Source: Marinifilum flexuosum
Lineage (GTDB): Bacteria > Bacteroidota > Bacteroidia > Bacteroidales > Marinifilaceae
Length of the DNA: 64,000 nt
Reading direction: 5' to 3'
Assembly (NCBI RefSeq): GCF_003610555.1
Contig: NZ_RAPQ01000008.1
Span: forward strand, 1,976,490-2,040,489
Positions 33,585 through 42,245 of the stretch are shown piece after piece. A program made the position numbers and the translations under genes. The notes under the pieces are model-generated. The model was not told where the DNA came from. It saw only the letters and a program-made list of their open reading frames with translations, and ran no database searches. How positions within the stretch are numbered: the first letter of the stretch is position 1; every line of letters starts with the position of its first letter.

Positions 33585-35026
33585 ATTACGATGAGTTAAT
33601 AAGGTTTATTAGTTATTTTTTGGATAAGGTATTCATATCTTATGCATTCTTATTGATATTTAGTTATACAGCACTAAGTATTGTTTCGGGTATTGCCTTA
33701 AATTACTATCTGAAGAAGAATAGTTTTGTGGATTATAGTGTAATTCTCGATTCACCTCTAGCTCCGTCGGTTTCAGTTTTGGTCCCAGCCTTTAATGAAG
33801 CAAAAACCATTGTTGATAACATTGAGTCAATATATACTATACACTACAATAATTTCGATGTAATTGTTGTAAATGACGGAAGTACGGATAGTACATTCGA
33901 AGAGCTACAAAAAGCTTTCAAGTTAGAGCGTGTTTATTTTGCAATAAACCATGAGATAGAAACGAAAGAGGTTCGAGGAGTTTACAAATCGAATCTTGAG
34001 ACCTATTCAAACCTAATAGTTGTTGACAAAGAGAATGGAGGAAAGGCAGATGCTTTAAATGTAGCGATTAATGTTTCTGATAAGGATTTATTTATGGCTA
34101 TTGATGCTGATTCGATTTTGGAACCTGATGCAGTATTGAAGCTGGTGAAACCATTTCTTGAAAGAACAGATAGAAGGGTGATTGCAGCAGGAGGTGTTGT
34201 TCGTATTGCAAATTCGTGCGTAATTGAAAATGGAAGAATTACAGAGGTTTCTGTGCCAAAGAATTTACTGGCCAGAATGCAGGTTTTGGAATATACCAGA
34301 TCTTTTTTAATGGGGCGAATGGCTTGGGCCAAATTAGATGGTTTAATTATTATTTCAGGTGCCATGGGAATGTTCGAACGCGATGTGGTGGTACAAAGTG
34401 GCGGATATGCTCATACCATTGGTGAGGATATGGAGCTGGTGGTACGAATTCGTCGATACATGTCTGAGCAAAGAGAGAAGTACAAGATAGAATATGTGCC
34501 CGATCCTTTGTGTTGGACTGAGGCTCCTTCAGATGTTTCTACTTTTGGACGTCAGAGAAGTAGGTGGACCAGAGGTACCATAGAAACCTTAACCGATCAT
34601 TCAAAAATTTTCTTTTCACCAAGATATGGAGCTATGGGAATGCTGGGATATCCGTTTTGGTTTTTGTTTGAATGGCTGGCTCCTTTGGTCGAAGTTCTAG
34701 GTATCCTCTATGCAATTATTCTATATTTTACTGGAAATCTAAGCTTGAATTTTATTCTGATTACCTTCCTGTTTGTATACACATTTGCCTTGTTTTTTAC
34801 AACCTGGGCAATTCTCTACGAAGAATTGACTTTCCATAGGTACGAAAAGAAAGGAGATGTATTCCGATTGTGGATTGCAGCTCTTCTTGAACCATTTATA
34901 TTACACCCGATATCTTTATTTTTCTCAATTAAGGGTAATATTCAATATGCCAGAGGGAACAGAAAGTGGGGTAAAATGGAACGTAAAGGTTTTAAGCACA
35001 AGCAAAGACCAAAATCAAAGGTTTAA
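33581..35026 (+). CDS. Processive family-2 glycosyltransferase (polysaccharide synthase)
   Basis: A 481-residue membrane GT2. It has an N-terminal membrane segment (about 18-42), then VLVPAFNEAKT, VNDGSTDST (about 97-105), DADS (second Asp), GEDMEL (third, catalytic Asp) and QRSRW (QxxRW) near residue 320, followed by three or so C-terminal membrane segments. This D,D,D,QxxRW set and topology identify a synthase that both polymerises and exports a chain, as in PgaC, IcaA and hyaluronan synthase. A poly-hexosamine product is likely but unproven. It is the last gene of the operon; its 3' end overlaps the convergent sensor kinase by four bases. Confidence 0.9.
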   Translation: MNYDELIRFISYFLDKVFISYAFLLIFSYTALSIVSGIALNYYLKKNSFVDYSVILDSPLAPSVSVLVPAFNEAKTIVDNIESIYTIHYNNFDVIVVNDGSTDSTFEELQKAFKLERVYFAINHEIETKEVRGVYKSNLETYSNLIVVDKENGGKADALNVAINVSDKDLFMAIDADSILEPDAVLKLVKPFLERTDRRVIAAGGVVRIANSCVIENGRITEVSVPKNLLARMQVLEYTRSFLMGRMAWAKLDGLIIISGAMGMFERDVVVQSGGYAHTIGEDMELVVRIRRYMSEQREKYKIEYVPDPLCWTEAPSDVSTFGRQRSRWTRGTIETLTDHSKIFFSPRYGAMGMLGYPFWFLFEWLAPLVEVLGILYAIILYFTGNLSLNFILITFLFVYTFALFFTTWAILYEELTFHRYEKKGDVFRLWIAALLEPFILHPISLFFSIKGNIQYARGNRKWGKMERKGFKHKQRPKSKV

Positions 35027-38000
35027 CTGCTAGCCAATAAGAATTGATCTATTCTATTTAATAGTTTTTCTGGATTTAAAGGCTTTGGAAAAAAGTCATT
35101 ACAACCTGCTAATATGGCTAATTTCTTATCATTTTCCGTTGCATAAGCAGTTTGTGCAATAATAGGTGTGTTCTTGAGATACTTTCTGATTTCTTTAGTA
35201 GCATCCAGTCCGTTCATTTCAGGCATCTGAATATCCATTAATATCAAGTCTGGTTGATATCCCGATTTGCATAAATTTACAGCCTCTTTGCCATTTTTAC
35301 TTATCGTGATATTAGCACCGGTATTATCTAGTAATTCCTCCAGAAAGCTAATGTTTATATCCACATCATCCACAATAAGAATTTCCTTTCCATTCCAAGA
35401 AAATCTAAGTTGTAGATTATTGTTTTCATTTGGTTCGATTTCTTTTTCTTGTATCGGAATATAAAATTGAAATTTAGAGCCTTTATTTTGATTAGATTCT
35501 AGTTCTAATTTTCCATCCATAAGTTCAACAATTCCTTTTGAAATTGGCAAACCTAGCCCAGCTCCTCCAAATTGTCTTGTGTAAACATTTTCTATTTGGG
35601 CAAAGCGTTCAAATATGATGTCATGCTTTTCTTCAGGTATTCCTATTCCGGTGTCTTCGACAATGAAATGCAATTTCGATTCGTTTAAGTTCGCACTAAT
35701 TTTAATGTATCCTTCTTTTGTAAATTTCAGAGAATTATTGATTAGATTGATCAAAACTTGTTTGATCTTGCCAAGATCAGACTCGATTTTATCCAATTCT
35801 TTTGGAACGTTACAGAAAAATGAAATTTCCAGATTTTCTTTATGATATTTTGGTTTTTCAATTTTAAATAATGTATCAAGGTCGTTAAAGAGTTTTGAAA
35901 TCGAAAAAGTACTTTTGATTGCTTTTAATTGATTGACTTCTAGATATGATATATCTATGATGTTATTGATGATTTCTAGTAATTGTCTGCCATTTTGATT
36001 CAAAATATCGATATACTGTTCTTTCTTGTTTTGTGATAGATTTTCTTTTAATAGTAATTGACTAAAACCTAATATTCCATTCATAGGAGTTCTGATTTCA
36101 TGACTCATATTAGCAAGAAAGGCTGATTTTAATCGATCACTTTCCTCTGCTTTTTCCAGCGCAGCTTTTAGTTTATTTTCGGCCTGTTTCAGAGGAGAAG
36201 TATCCATTAGAAATGCCAGGAATTCGTCATTGTTAAGTTTAACCGCATTAATAAATGCTGGAAAATTCCTGTTCTTAACAGACTTAATCATTACTTCACC
36301 TTGAATTTTTCCTGTTTCCAAAAGTTGTTGCATCATCTCAACATTCTTTACAAGTTGTAATGTAGAGAAGAAATCTTTTATATGATAATTAATTTCTTTA
36401 GATTCAATAATGTCCAGAAGTTTTAGAAAAGCAGGGTTTGCAAATTTTACTTTGGTGTTTTTATCAAATATTACAAGGCCGTTTGGTGATTCGTTAATAT
36501 AGGTTCTGAGTTTGTATTCGCTGGCAATTAAAGCTTGTTCGGTCTCTATTCTGTTACTAATATCATTCATCAGCCAAATTTCTTTACCATCGAAACAATA
36601 AGCATGAAATTCAACTTGTTTTATTTTTCCTGATTTTGTGGTAATGGAAGTGATTGTTGGATTTTTAAATTTTTCAGATTTATTATTCTTGTAAGTCTGA
36701 TAAATTATATCTTTCTGATCTTTGTAAAGGGTAGTGAACCAGGAGTTAATGTCTGGAGTTTCTTTATTGGTATATTCGGTTATTTCATGAGCCTTTTTAT
36801 TGGTAAACAATACATCTCCCTCTACAAGAATTGCTCCCGAAGGTAAGTTTTCTATCACCTCTCTAAAACGCTTTTCAGATTTTATCAACTCCTCATTTTT
36901 TAGGCTGATTTTCGCAGTTTGTCTGTCAACGGCCTTTTTTAATTCTTTGTTAAAAATATAAAGGTATAATGAAATGATAACAACAATTGATATGGTTATC
37001 ATTGATATGATTAGTGCCCACTTTAACCATTTTGGCGTTTTAAATTGTTCTTGCTTGTAAATAAAACCACCTAAATCGTAATTGGTAGAAACCATGCCCA
37101 TTTGTGCGCAAATTCTTGCTATGTTATCCAGTCTACCAGGATTAATATGACCAATTTCCACATAATCATTTAAAATTAACTTTTGAATTTGCTTTGCTTC
37201 AAATTGCAGGTGCTTTTTGCTTTTTTTTACCCCATAGTTATCAATGAGTATATCAATAATTTCATCTTGATTTTTTAATGCATATTCCCAACCTTTTTTT
37301 GTGGCTCTAATAAATGCATCAACACGCTTTGGATTATTTTGAATTTCTTTTTCAGTAGTAAATATTCCATCACCATAAAAGTCAATTCCATAACTTTTAG
37401 GATAAATAACTGTATAAGCGATTCCTTGCTCATGCAGGAAGTATGGTTCGTTTGTTGAATAGGCATTTAAAACATCGGTTTTACCGGTAATTAAATCATT
37501 AATATCATAAGTTGTTGTTAATCGCGATATATTGTCTAAAGGAATTCCCTCTGTGTAAAAAATGGCTAATAGTTCGGGGTCTCTATACTCATCAAGAAGC
37601 ATGATTCGCTTGTTGATAAGATCATGAGCAGTGTTTATCTCGGATTGTTTTAAGCTGAGGAATATAGATGGCGAACTCTGAAAGATTGAGGCTAGTAACA
37701 CAATGGGTTTTTTGTTTATGCGTTCGATCAAAATATCATTAGCACTTACGCCGTATTCGGCTTCTCCCTGTAATACAATTTCGACTGCATTAACTGTACC
37801 ACCTTCTAAAAGTTCTACATCTAAACCTTCATTTTTGTAAAATCCTTTATGTAGAGCAGCGTAATATCCAGCAAATTGAAATTGGTGATAATATTTTAGC
37901 TGTAATCTGATTTTATCAAAGTGTGGAGCATTTTTCGGATCGCTGGCTTTAGCATTAACAGCAAGCAAAAAAATAGCAAAGGTTAAAATCAGCTTAAAAG

Positions 38001-38028
38001 GGAGGAATGGTATTGGCGATTTGTTCAT
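35023..38028 (-). CDS. Hybrid sensor histidine kinase with NMT1/THI5-like binding domain
   Basis: A 1001-residue protein. After a signal peptide comes an NMT1/THI5-like solute-binding domain (about 35-320: LQLKYYHQFQFAGYYAALHKGFYKNEGLDV), a membrane segment (about 337-358), two PAS domains, a HisKA domain with [15 protein letters not shown], an ATPase domain (NLINNSLKFT, DTGIGIP, GAGLGLPIS) and a C-terminal receiver with LMDIQMPEMNG. The periplasmic domain probably senses a pyrimidine-like or other small organic ligand. No output regulator is adjacent. It is convergent with the EPS-type operon, overlapping the synthase gene by four bases. Confidence 0.93.
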   Translation of the reverse strand: MNKSPIPFLPFKLILTFAIFLLAVNAKASDPKNAPHFDKIRLQLKYYHQFQFAGYYAALHKGFYKNEGLDVELLEGGTVNAVEIVLQGEAEYGVSANDILIERINKKPIVLLASIFQSSPSIFLSLKQSEINTAHDLINKRIMLLDEYRDPELLAIFYTEGIPLDNISRLTTTYDINDLITGKTDVLNAYSTNEPYFLHEQGIAYTVIYPKSYGIDFYGDGIFTTEKEIQNNPKRVDAFIRATKKGWEYALKNQDEIIDILIDNYGVKKSKKHLQFEAKQIQKLILNDYVEIGHINPGRLDNIARICAQMGMVSTNYDLGGFIYKQEQFKTPKWLKWALIISMITISIVVIISLYLYIFNKELKKAVDRQTAKISLKNEELIKSEKRFREVIENLPSGAILVEGDVLFTNKKAHEITEYTNKETPDINSWFTTLYKDQKDIIYQTYKNNKSEKFKNPTITSITTKSGKIKQVEFHAYCFDGKEIWLMNDISNRIETEQALIASEYKLRTYINESPNGLVIFDKNTKVKFANPAFLKLLDIIESKEINYHIKDFFSTLQLVKNVEMMQQLLETGKIQGEVMIKSVKNRNFPAFINAVKLNNDEFLAFLMDTSPLKQAENKLKAALEKAEESDRLKSAFLANMSHEIRTPMNGILGFSQLLLKENLSQNKKEQYIDILNQNGRQLLEIINNIIDISYLEVNQLKAIKSTFSISKLFNDLDTLFKIEKPKYHKENLEISFFCNVPKELDKIESDLGKIKQVLINLINNSLKFTKEGYIKISANLNESKLHFIVEDTGIGIPEEKHDIIFERFAQIENVYTRQFGGAGLGLPISKGIVELMDGKLELESNQNKGSKFQFYIPIQEKEIEPNENNNLQLRFSWNGKEILIVDDVDINISFLEELLDNTGANITISKNGKEAVNLCKSGYQPDLILMDIQMPEMNGLDATKEIRKYLKNTPIIAQTAYATENDKKLAILAGCNDFFPKPLNPEKLLNRIDQFLLASS

Positions 38029-38096
38029 GTTAACAGCATTTAACGTGCTGTCAATAAAGTTACATTTATAGTATGGAGCATCAAAATTTTGAGAAA

Positions 38097-38130
38097 GAAA
38101 AATCCCCGACTTTCAAGAGTCGGGGAGGAT
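38097..38130 (-). terminator. Terminator of the DUF3332 gene
   Basis: AATCCCCGACT and AGTCGGGGA form a GC-rich stem with a 6-base loop, with a T run on the minus strand, immediately after the stop at 38133. Confidence 0.9.
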
Positions 38131-38132
38131 TG

Positions 38133-38723
38133 TTATTTCATTGCCCAATTGATGGACTTGGAATTAACCTGTTCTTTTATTAGTGCTAAATCGTAGCTAT
38201 TTGGGTTAACCTGAATCTTCTCACCGTTTGGCTTATAGATTTCTATTAAGTTAGCTTCTTCGTTGAAACTTACTAGCTTTTGTAATTCCTTGTCACCATC
38301 CTTTAGGCTCCAGCTTGAACTTGTTGGATCATATACCAATTCTGCAAAGTTTCCTTTGTTTGGCCCTTTTATTTGTTCGATGTGAAATTTGTTTTTTGTA
38401 GCTGTAATTCGGTATTTTTTTCCATCTTTTTTAACGATCTGAACATCTTTTTCACCTTCTTTCATTGCTACAGGATTATCGCCAGACCAAAACTCAATGG
38501 TGTTTAAAACTAAACCATCAACCAAAACTGCAACTTCGTAAACCGGAATTACTACAAATGCAAAAAATACCAATGCATTTGTAAATTTATCGCCTACGGT
38601 ACCATTCCATTCATGAAGGTTTTTAGTCAAACGAAAAGGACCGTAACATCCTGTTTGACCGATACTAAGAGTAAAAAATAGGCAGGCTAATAAGAAAATA
38701 TTAATCTTTTTCATGTTCATCAA
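38133..38723 (-). CDS. DUF3332 domain-containing protein (putative lipoprotein)
   Basis: A 196-residue protein with a hydrophobic N-terminal signal ending near TGCYGPFRLT; the Cys could be lipidated although the lipobox is weak. The block GPFRLTKNLHEWNGTVGDKFTNALVFFAFVVIPVYEVAVLVD is the DUF3332 hallmark and contains a second hydrophobic helix. The C-terminal part is beta-rich (KKYRITATKNKFHIEQIKG). Three in-frame ATGs (38723, 38720, 38714) are possible starts. The family's function is unknown; it is common in Bacteroidota. The gene is monocistronic with a strong terminator. Confidence 0.88.
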   Translation of the reverse strand: MMNMKKINIFLLACLFFTLSIGQTGCYGPFRLTKNLHEWNGTVGDKFTNALVFFAFVVIPVYEVAVLVDGLVLNTIEFWSGDNPVAMKEGEKDVQIVKKDGKKYRITATKNKFHIEQIKGPNKGNFAELVYDPTSSSWSLKDGDKELQKLVSFNEEANLIEIYKPNGEKIQVNPNSYDLALIKEQVNSKSINWAMK

Positions 38724-38836
38724 TTTAATTTATTACTATATGTATTTACAATTTTATCTTTTGCAAAAGAACGCCAAATAAAGTCAATTATTGTCATTCA
38801 TTTTGTTTTCTACACATGAAATTACAAAGTATTTTT

Positions 38837-38880
38837 TACAAAAAAAAGATGATGGAAGAATCTTACTTCACATCATCTTT
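38837..38880 (-). terminator. Terminator downstream of amt
   Basis: AAAGATGATG and CATCATCTTT pair around a 16-base loop, with a T run on the minus strand, 28 bases after the amt stop. Confidence 0.8.
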
Positions 38881-38907
38881 ATTGAGAAACGAGTATTTGT
38901 TTGGTAA

Positions 38908-40149
38908 TTAATGGTATGCTTTTTCGCCGTGCTCGTATATGTCCAGACCTTCTTCTTCAACAATTGCCGGCACCCTTAAACCTATAGTCTTATCTAATAA
39001 TTTGAATAAGATATAAGCAGTTCCTAAAGCCCAGGCTGCAATAGCTATGACACCTAAAGCTTGAATTCCAAGAAGTTTAAATCCACCTCCATATAAGAGA
39101 CCACCATCAGTAGCAAAAATTCCTACTAAAAGAGTTCCTAGTGCTCCATTCACACCATGAACTGTAATTGCACCAACAGGATCATCAATTCTGAGTACTT
39201 TATCAATAAACTCAACTGAAAAGACAAGTGTTATACCTGCTAAAATACCAATTACGATTGCAGCTTGAGGTGTAACAATATCACATCCGGCGGTAATGGC
39301 AACAAGTCCAGCCAATGCACCATTTAAGGTTAAGGAAAGTGTTGGGCGTTTATATCTCATCCAGCTTACTGCAAGGGCTGCAAGAGTTCCGCCAGCTGCT
39401 GATAAGTTGGTTGTTAAAAAGATATGAGAAATGGCAAGGGTATTATCCGACCCAGAGGCAGCCAGCTGAGAGCCAGCATTAAATCCAAACCATCCGAACC
39501 ATAGGATAAATACTCCGAGAGCTGCAAAAGTTAAGTTATGTCCTGGTATTGCATTTGCTTTCCCATTGTATTTACCTATACGTGGTCCGATAATGGCAGC
39601 GCCTACCAATCCCATCCATGCACCAACAGAATGAACAACACTTGAACCTGCGAAGTCGTGGAAGCCAAGATTGCTTAACCATCCGCCTCCCCATACCCAG
39701 TGCCCGGAAATAGGATAGATAATAGCTGTGGTGATTATACTAAAAAATAGATAGGTTTTAAATTCCGTTCTTTCTGCTACTGCACCTGATACAATTGTTG
39801 CTGCGGTGGCTGCAAATACAGTTTGAAACATTAGAAATGAATAGTCAATTTCAGGACTTGATTCTTCCAGAAAGGGAAGTTTTCCAATGAATCCTCCGAT
39901 ATCAGAACCAAACATTAAAGCGTAGCCAATTAAGAAAAATGAAATGGAGCCAACACCAAAATCCAACATGTTCTTCATTAGGATGTTTGCTGTGTTCTTT
40001 GCTCTGGTAAAGCCAGCTTCTGCCATTGCAAATCCAGGCTGCATAAACATTACTAAAGCAGCAGAAAGTAGTACCCAAACTACATCTAATGAATGACTCG
40101 TTGCTGTAACTGTTGACTGTATTGTGTTTAAACTTAGAGTTTCTTCCAT
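38908..40149 (-). CDS. amt: Ammonium transporter (Amt/MEP family)
   Basis: A 413-residue protein with eleven or so membrane segments. The ammonium channel landmarks are present: VLLSAALVMFMQPGFAMAEAGF at the N-terminus, DFAGSSVVHSVGAW with the first pore histidine (about 168) and GAITVHGVNGALGTLLVG with the second (about 330). It conducts ammonia/ammonium across the inner membrane. It follows the PII gene by 37 bases on the same strand, the usual PII-Amt pairing in which PII plugs the channel when nitrogen is plentiful. Length and motifs are complete. Confidence 0.97.
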   Translation of the reverse strand: MEETLSLNTIQSTVTATSHSLDVVWVLLSAALVMFMQPGFAMAEAGFTRAKNTANILMKNMLDFGVGSISFFLIGYALMFGSDIGGFIGKLPFLEESSPEIDYSFLMFQTVFAATAATIVSGAVAERTEFKTYLFFSIITTAIIYPISGHWVWGGGWLSNLGFHDFAGSSVVHSVGAWMGLVGAAIIGPRIGKYNGKANAIPGHNLTFAALGVFILWFGWFGFNAGSQLAASGSDNTLAISHIFLTTNLSAAGGTLAALAVSWMRYKRPTLSLTLNGALAGLVAITAGCDIVTPQAAIVIGILAGITLVFSVEFIDKVLRIDDPVGAITVHGVNGALGTLLVGIFATDGGLLYGGGFKLLGIQALGVIAIAAWALGTAYILFKLLDKTIGLRVPAIVEEEGLDIYEHGEKAYH

Positions 40150-40186
40150 GATAATAATTTAATTTCGTGAATAATTAATGCTAGCT

Positions 40187-40534
40187 CTATTCTTCATCAT
40201 ATAAGGAGCGATCGCCAGAATCTCCTGTTCTGATTCTGTAAGCATCAAGAACTTCATAAATGAAAACTCTTCCATCTCCTATTTCACCTGTAAATGCATT
40301 TTCACGAATGCTAACAATACAGCTATCTACAAATTTGTCTCTTACTATAAATGATATCATAGTTCTTTCGATACTACTGGTATCATATTTAACGCCTCGG
40401 TATACTCTTTTTTCCACCGATTTTCCTACACCTCTTACATCCCAAAATGTCAGGTAGTCGATGCCTATTTCGTGTAGTCCTTTCTTAACGTCTTCAAATT
40501 TAGTTTTGCGAATAATCGCTTCGATCTTTTTCAT
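40187..40534 (-). CDS. glnK: P-II family nitrogen regulatory protein
   Basis: A 115-residue PII protein starting MKKIEAIIRKTKFEDVKKGL, with the signature TGEIGDGRVFIYEVLDAYRIRTGDSG near 80-105. The T-loop (YRGVKYDTSSIERTM, about 46-60) keeps the tip tyrosine position but departs from the usual YxVDFLPK sequence, as seen in PII variants of this phylum, so uridylylation cannot be assumed. It senses 2-oxoglutarate and ATP/ADP and gates Amt. It is first in an operon with amt. Naming it glnK, not glnB, rests on linkage to amt. Confidence 0.93.
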   Translation of the reverse strand: MKKIEAIIRKTKFEDVKKGLHEIGIDYLTFWDVRGVGKSVEKRVYRGVKYDTSSIERTMISFIVRDKFVDSCIVSIRENAFTGEIGDGRVFIYEVLDAYRIRTGDSGDRSLYDEE

Positions 40535-40579
40535 AAATTTTTCTATTATAAGATTTTAATTTCGTTGAGTCTTCTAGTT

Positions 40580-40620
40580 TGAAACACCGAGGTTCCCCGG
40601 ATTAAGGAGCCTCGGGTTTC
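40580..40620. promoter_or_regulatory. Hairpin upstream of the PII-amt operon
   Basis: GAAACACCGAGGTTCC and GGAGCCTCGGGTTTC can form a stem of about 15 bases around CCGGATTAA, some 50 bases before the PII start. It lacks a T run toward the gene. A protein site or leader hairpin is possible. Confidence 0.5.
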
Positions 40621-41117
40621 GTATTTAGACCAAGCGTAAATTCGACTGTTGTCGAAAAATTGAAGAAATTGACAGTTTTTGATGTCTTGAATAAAGCAGG
40701 TGTGCTTTATCTTCTGAATTCCGAAAATTGATTTTCATGTGGTTAATAATGGTTTTTAATAATAGTTAGCAATTTTAGTTTTTTTCTTAAGCAACCCTTG
40801 CTTAAAAAAGGGGGGTGTATTAAATATTTGTGGTTTTTTAATAAATACACCTGGTGTTTTTAGGGGTTGCTTTTGTAAAAGTATTAAAAATTTCACACCA
40901 ACAAATAAAAATAAGGGGTTCTTTTTTCGAAAAGTGTATTTTTTTAAATTATATCGTTTCCGAAGAGGGGGTGTGTTGAATTATTTTGTTTTTTTAGAGA
41001 ATAACCTTATAAAATAATAGGGGGTGAGCTTGAGAATAGAGATATTCATGTGATATCAATTTAGAATAGAATCTATGTGTCTAAATCGTTAACTTTTCAA
41101 TATTCTTGAAAAAAAGA
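40621..41117. other. Long intergenic region with nested hairpin and G-rich direct repeats
   Basis: There is no gene. AAGCAACCC (40789) and GGGTTGCTT (40864) enclose a second pair, GGGTGTATT and AATACACC, giving an 84-base nested hairpin (40789-40872). A 29-base segment beginning GGGGTGTATT at 40812 recurs at 40968 with about 23 of 29 positions identical. Further G tracts lie near 40914 and 41021. The region separates the divergent PII-amt and his operons and may hold their control sites or an unannotated RNA. Confidence 0.55.
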
Positions 41118-41149
41118 TTTGTCTGAAAAAAAATAAATGCTAATCTTTG
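41118..41149 (+). promoter_or_regulatory. his operon promoter
   Basis: TTTG at 41118-41121 and TAATCTTTG at 41141-41149, 19 bases apart, match the Bacteroidota housekeeping promoter (-33 TTTG, -7 TAnnTTTG) exactly. The predicted transcript start near 41157 would leave a short leader before the His-rich peptide. Confidence 0.85.
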
Positions 41150-41170
41150 CTCCACACAAAAAGAACAAAA

Positions 41171-41230
41171 ATGAAGTTTATTGCATTACATCATCGTCAT
41201 CATCATTTTACTTACCCGCAGGTGAGCTGA
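41171..41230 (+). CDS. hisL: his leader peptide
   Basis: The ATG at 41171 opens a 19-residue frame, MKFIALHHRHHHFTYPQVS, with five histidines in six consecutive codons, ending at TGA 41228-41230. It lies between the promoter and a rho-independent hairpin before hisG. In his attenuation, ribosome stalling at the His codons when charged His-tRNA is scarce lets an antiterminator form. The 3' part of the peptide gene (CAGGTGAGC, 41219-41227) can pair with GCCCGCCTG (41279-41287), the left arm of the terminator, as expected. Confidence 0.93.
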   Translation: MKFIALHHRHHHFTYPQVS

Positions 41231-41272
41231 CGATGTTATGCACTATTCCGAAAAAGATATTTAACTAACATT

Positions 41273-41308
41273 AAAAATGCCCGCCTGATTCAGGTGGGCA
41301 TTTTTTTT
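41273..41308 (+). terminator. his attenuator (intrinsic terminator in the leader)
   Basis: AAAAATGCCCGCCTGA and TCAGGTGGGCATTTTT form a strong stem followed by eight T residues, 38 bases before hisG. Its left arm is also complementary to CAGGTGAGC in the leader peptide gene, giving mutually exclusive structures. Confidence 0.92.
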
Positions 41309-41345
41309 ACCCATGATGGATCAGGTGGTCTCAAAATTTTAAATC

Positions 41346-42206
41346 ATGGGTGAAAAATTAAAAATTGCAGTTCAAAAGTCAGGAAGACTTAAAGAAGATT
41401 CTCTTAAAATCCTTAAAGAATGTGGAATTTCTATCGATAATGGAAAAGATCAGTTAAAAGCCAGTGCCTTTAACTTTCCATTGGAAGTTTTGTATCTTAG
41501 GAATTCAGATATTCCTCAGTATGTGGAAGATGGAGTGGCTGATATTGCTATTGTAGGTGAAAATGTAGTAATAGAAAAACAAAAAGAACTTGAAATACTA
41601 CAGAAGCTTGGTTTTTCGAAATGTAGGTTGGCAATGGCTTTGCCAAAGGATGTTGAATACAATGGTCTGGAGTATTTTAATGGTAAAAGGATAGCTACAT
41701 CCTATCCAAACTCTCTACAGCTATTTCTTGATGAGAATAATTTGAATTGTGATATACACGTTATTTCTGGTTCGGTTGAAATTGCTCCAAATATTGGCTT
41801 GGCTGATGGTATTTGCGATCTTGTAAGTTCAGGAAGTACTTTATTTAAAAACGGATTACGAGAAGTAGAGCAAATTCTAAAATCAGAAGCTTGTTTGGTT
41901 GCCAATAAAAATATGTCTGGTATAAAACAGGCCATTCTAGATAGACTAATGTTCCGATTGAAATCTGTTTTGGCAGCAAAGAACAATAAATATATTCTTT
42001 TGAATGCTCCAAATGAGAAGGTCAATGATATCATCGAAGTATTACCTGGAATGAAAAGTCCTACGATTATGCCATTGGCCCAGGAAGGATGGAGTTCTTT
42101 ACACTCTGTAATTAACGAAAATGACTTTTGGGGAGTGATTGATCAGTTAAAATTGAATGGTGCCGAAGGTATTTTAATCATCCCAATTGAAAAGATGGTA
42201 CTATAA
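41346..42206 (+). CDS. hisG: ATP phosphoribosyltransferase, long form
   Basis: A 286-residue HisG with KLKIAVQKSGRLKEDSLKIL at the start, DIAIVGENVV, ATSYPNS and the phosphoribosyl-binding segment LADGICDLVSSGSTLFKNGL (about 152-171), then the C-terminal ACT-like regulatory domain that marks the long, HisZ-independent form (MKSPTIMPLAQEGWSSLHSVI). It catalyses the first step, ATP plus PRPP to phosphoribosyl-ATP, and is feedback-inhibited by histidine. It is the first structural gene after the attenuator; 39 bases separate it from hisD. Confidence 0.97.
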   Translation: MGEKLKIAVQKSGRLKEDSLKILKECGISIDNGKDQLKASAFNFPLEVLYLRNSDIPQYVEDGVADIAIVGENVVIEKQKELEILQKLGFSKCRLAMALPKDVEYNGLEYFNGKRIATSYPNSLQLFLDENNLNCDIHVISGSVEIAPNIGLADGICDLVSSGSTLFKNGLREVEQILKSEACLVANKNMSGIKQAILDRLMFRLKSVLAAKNNKYILLNAPNEKVNDIIEVLPGMKSPTIMPLAQEGWSSLHSVINENDFWGVIDQLKLNGAEGILIIPIEKMVL

Positions 42207-42245
42207 TTTAAAAGGAATAGACTATTAATCACAGAATATTTAATC

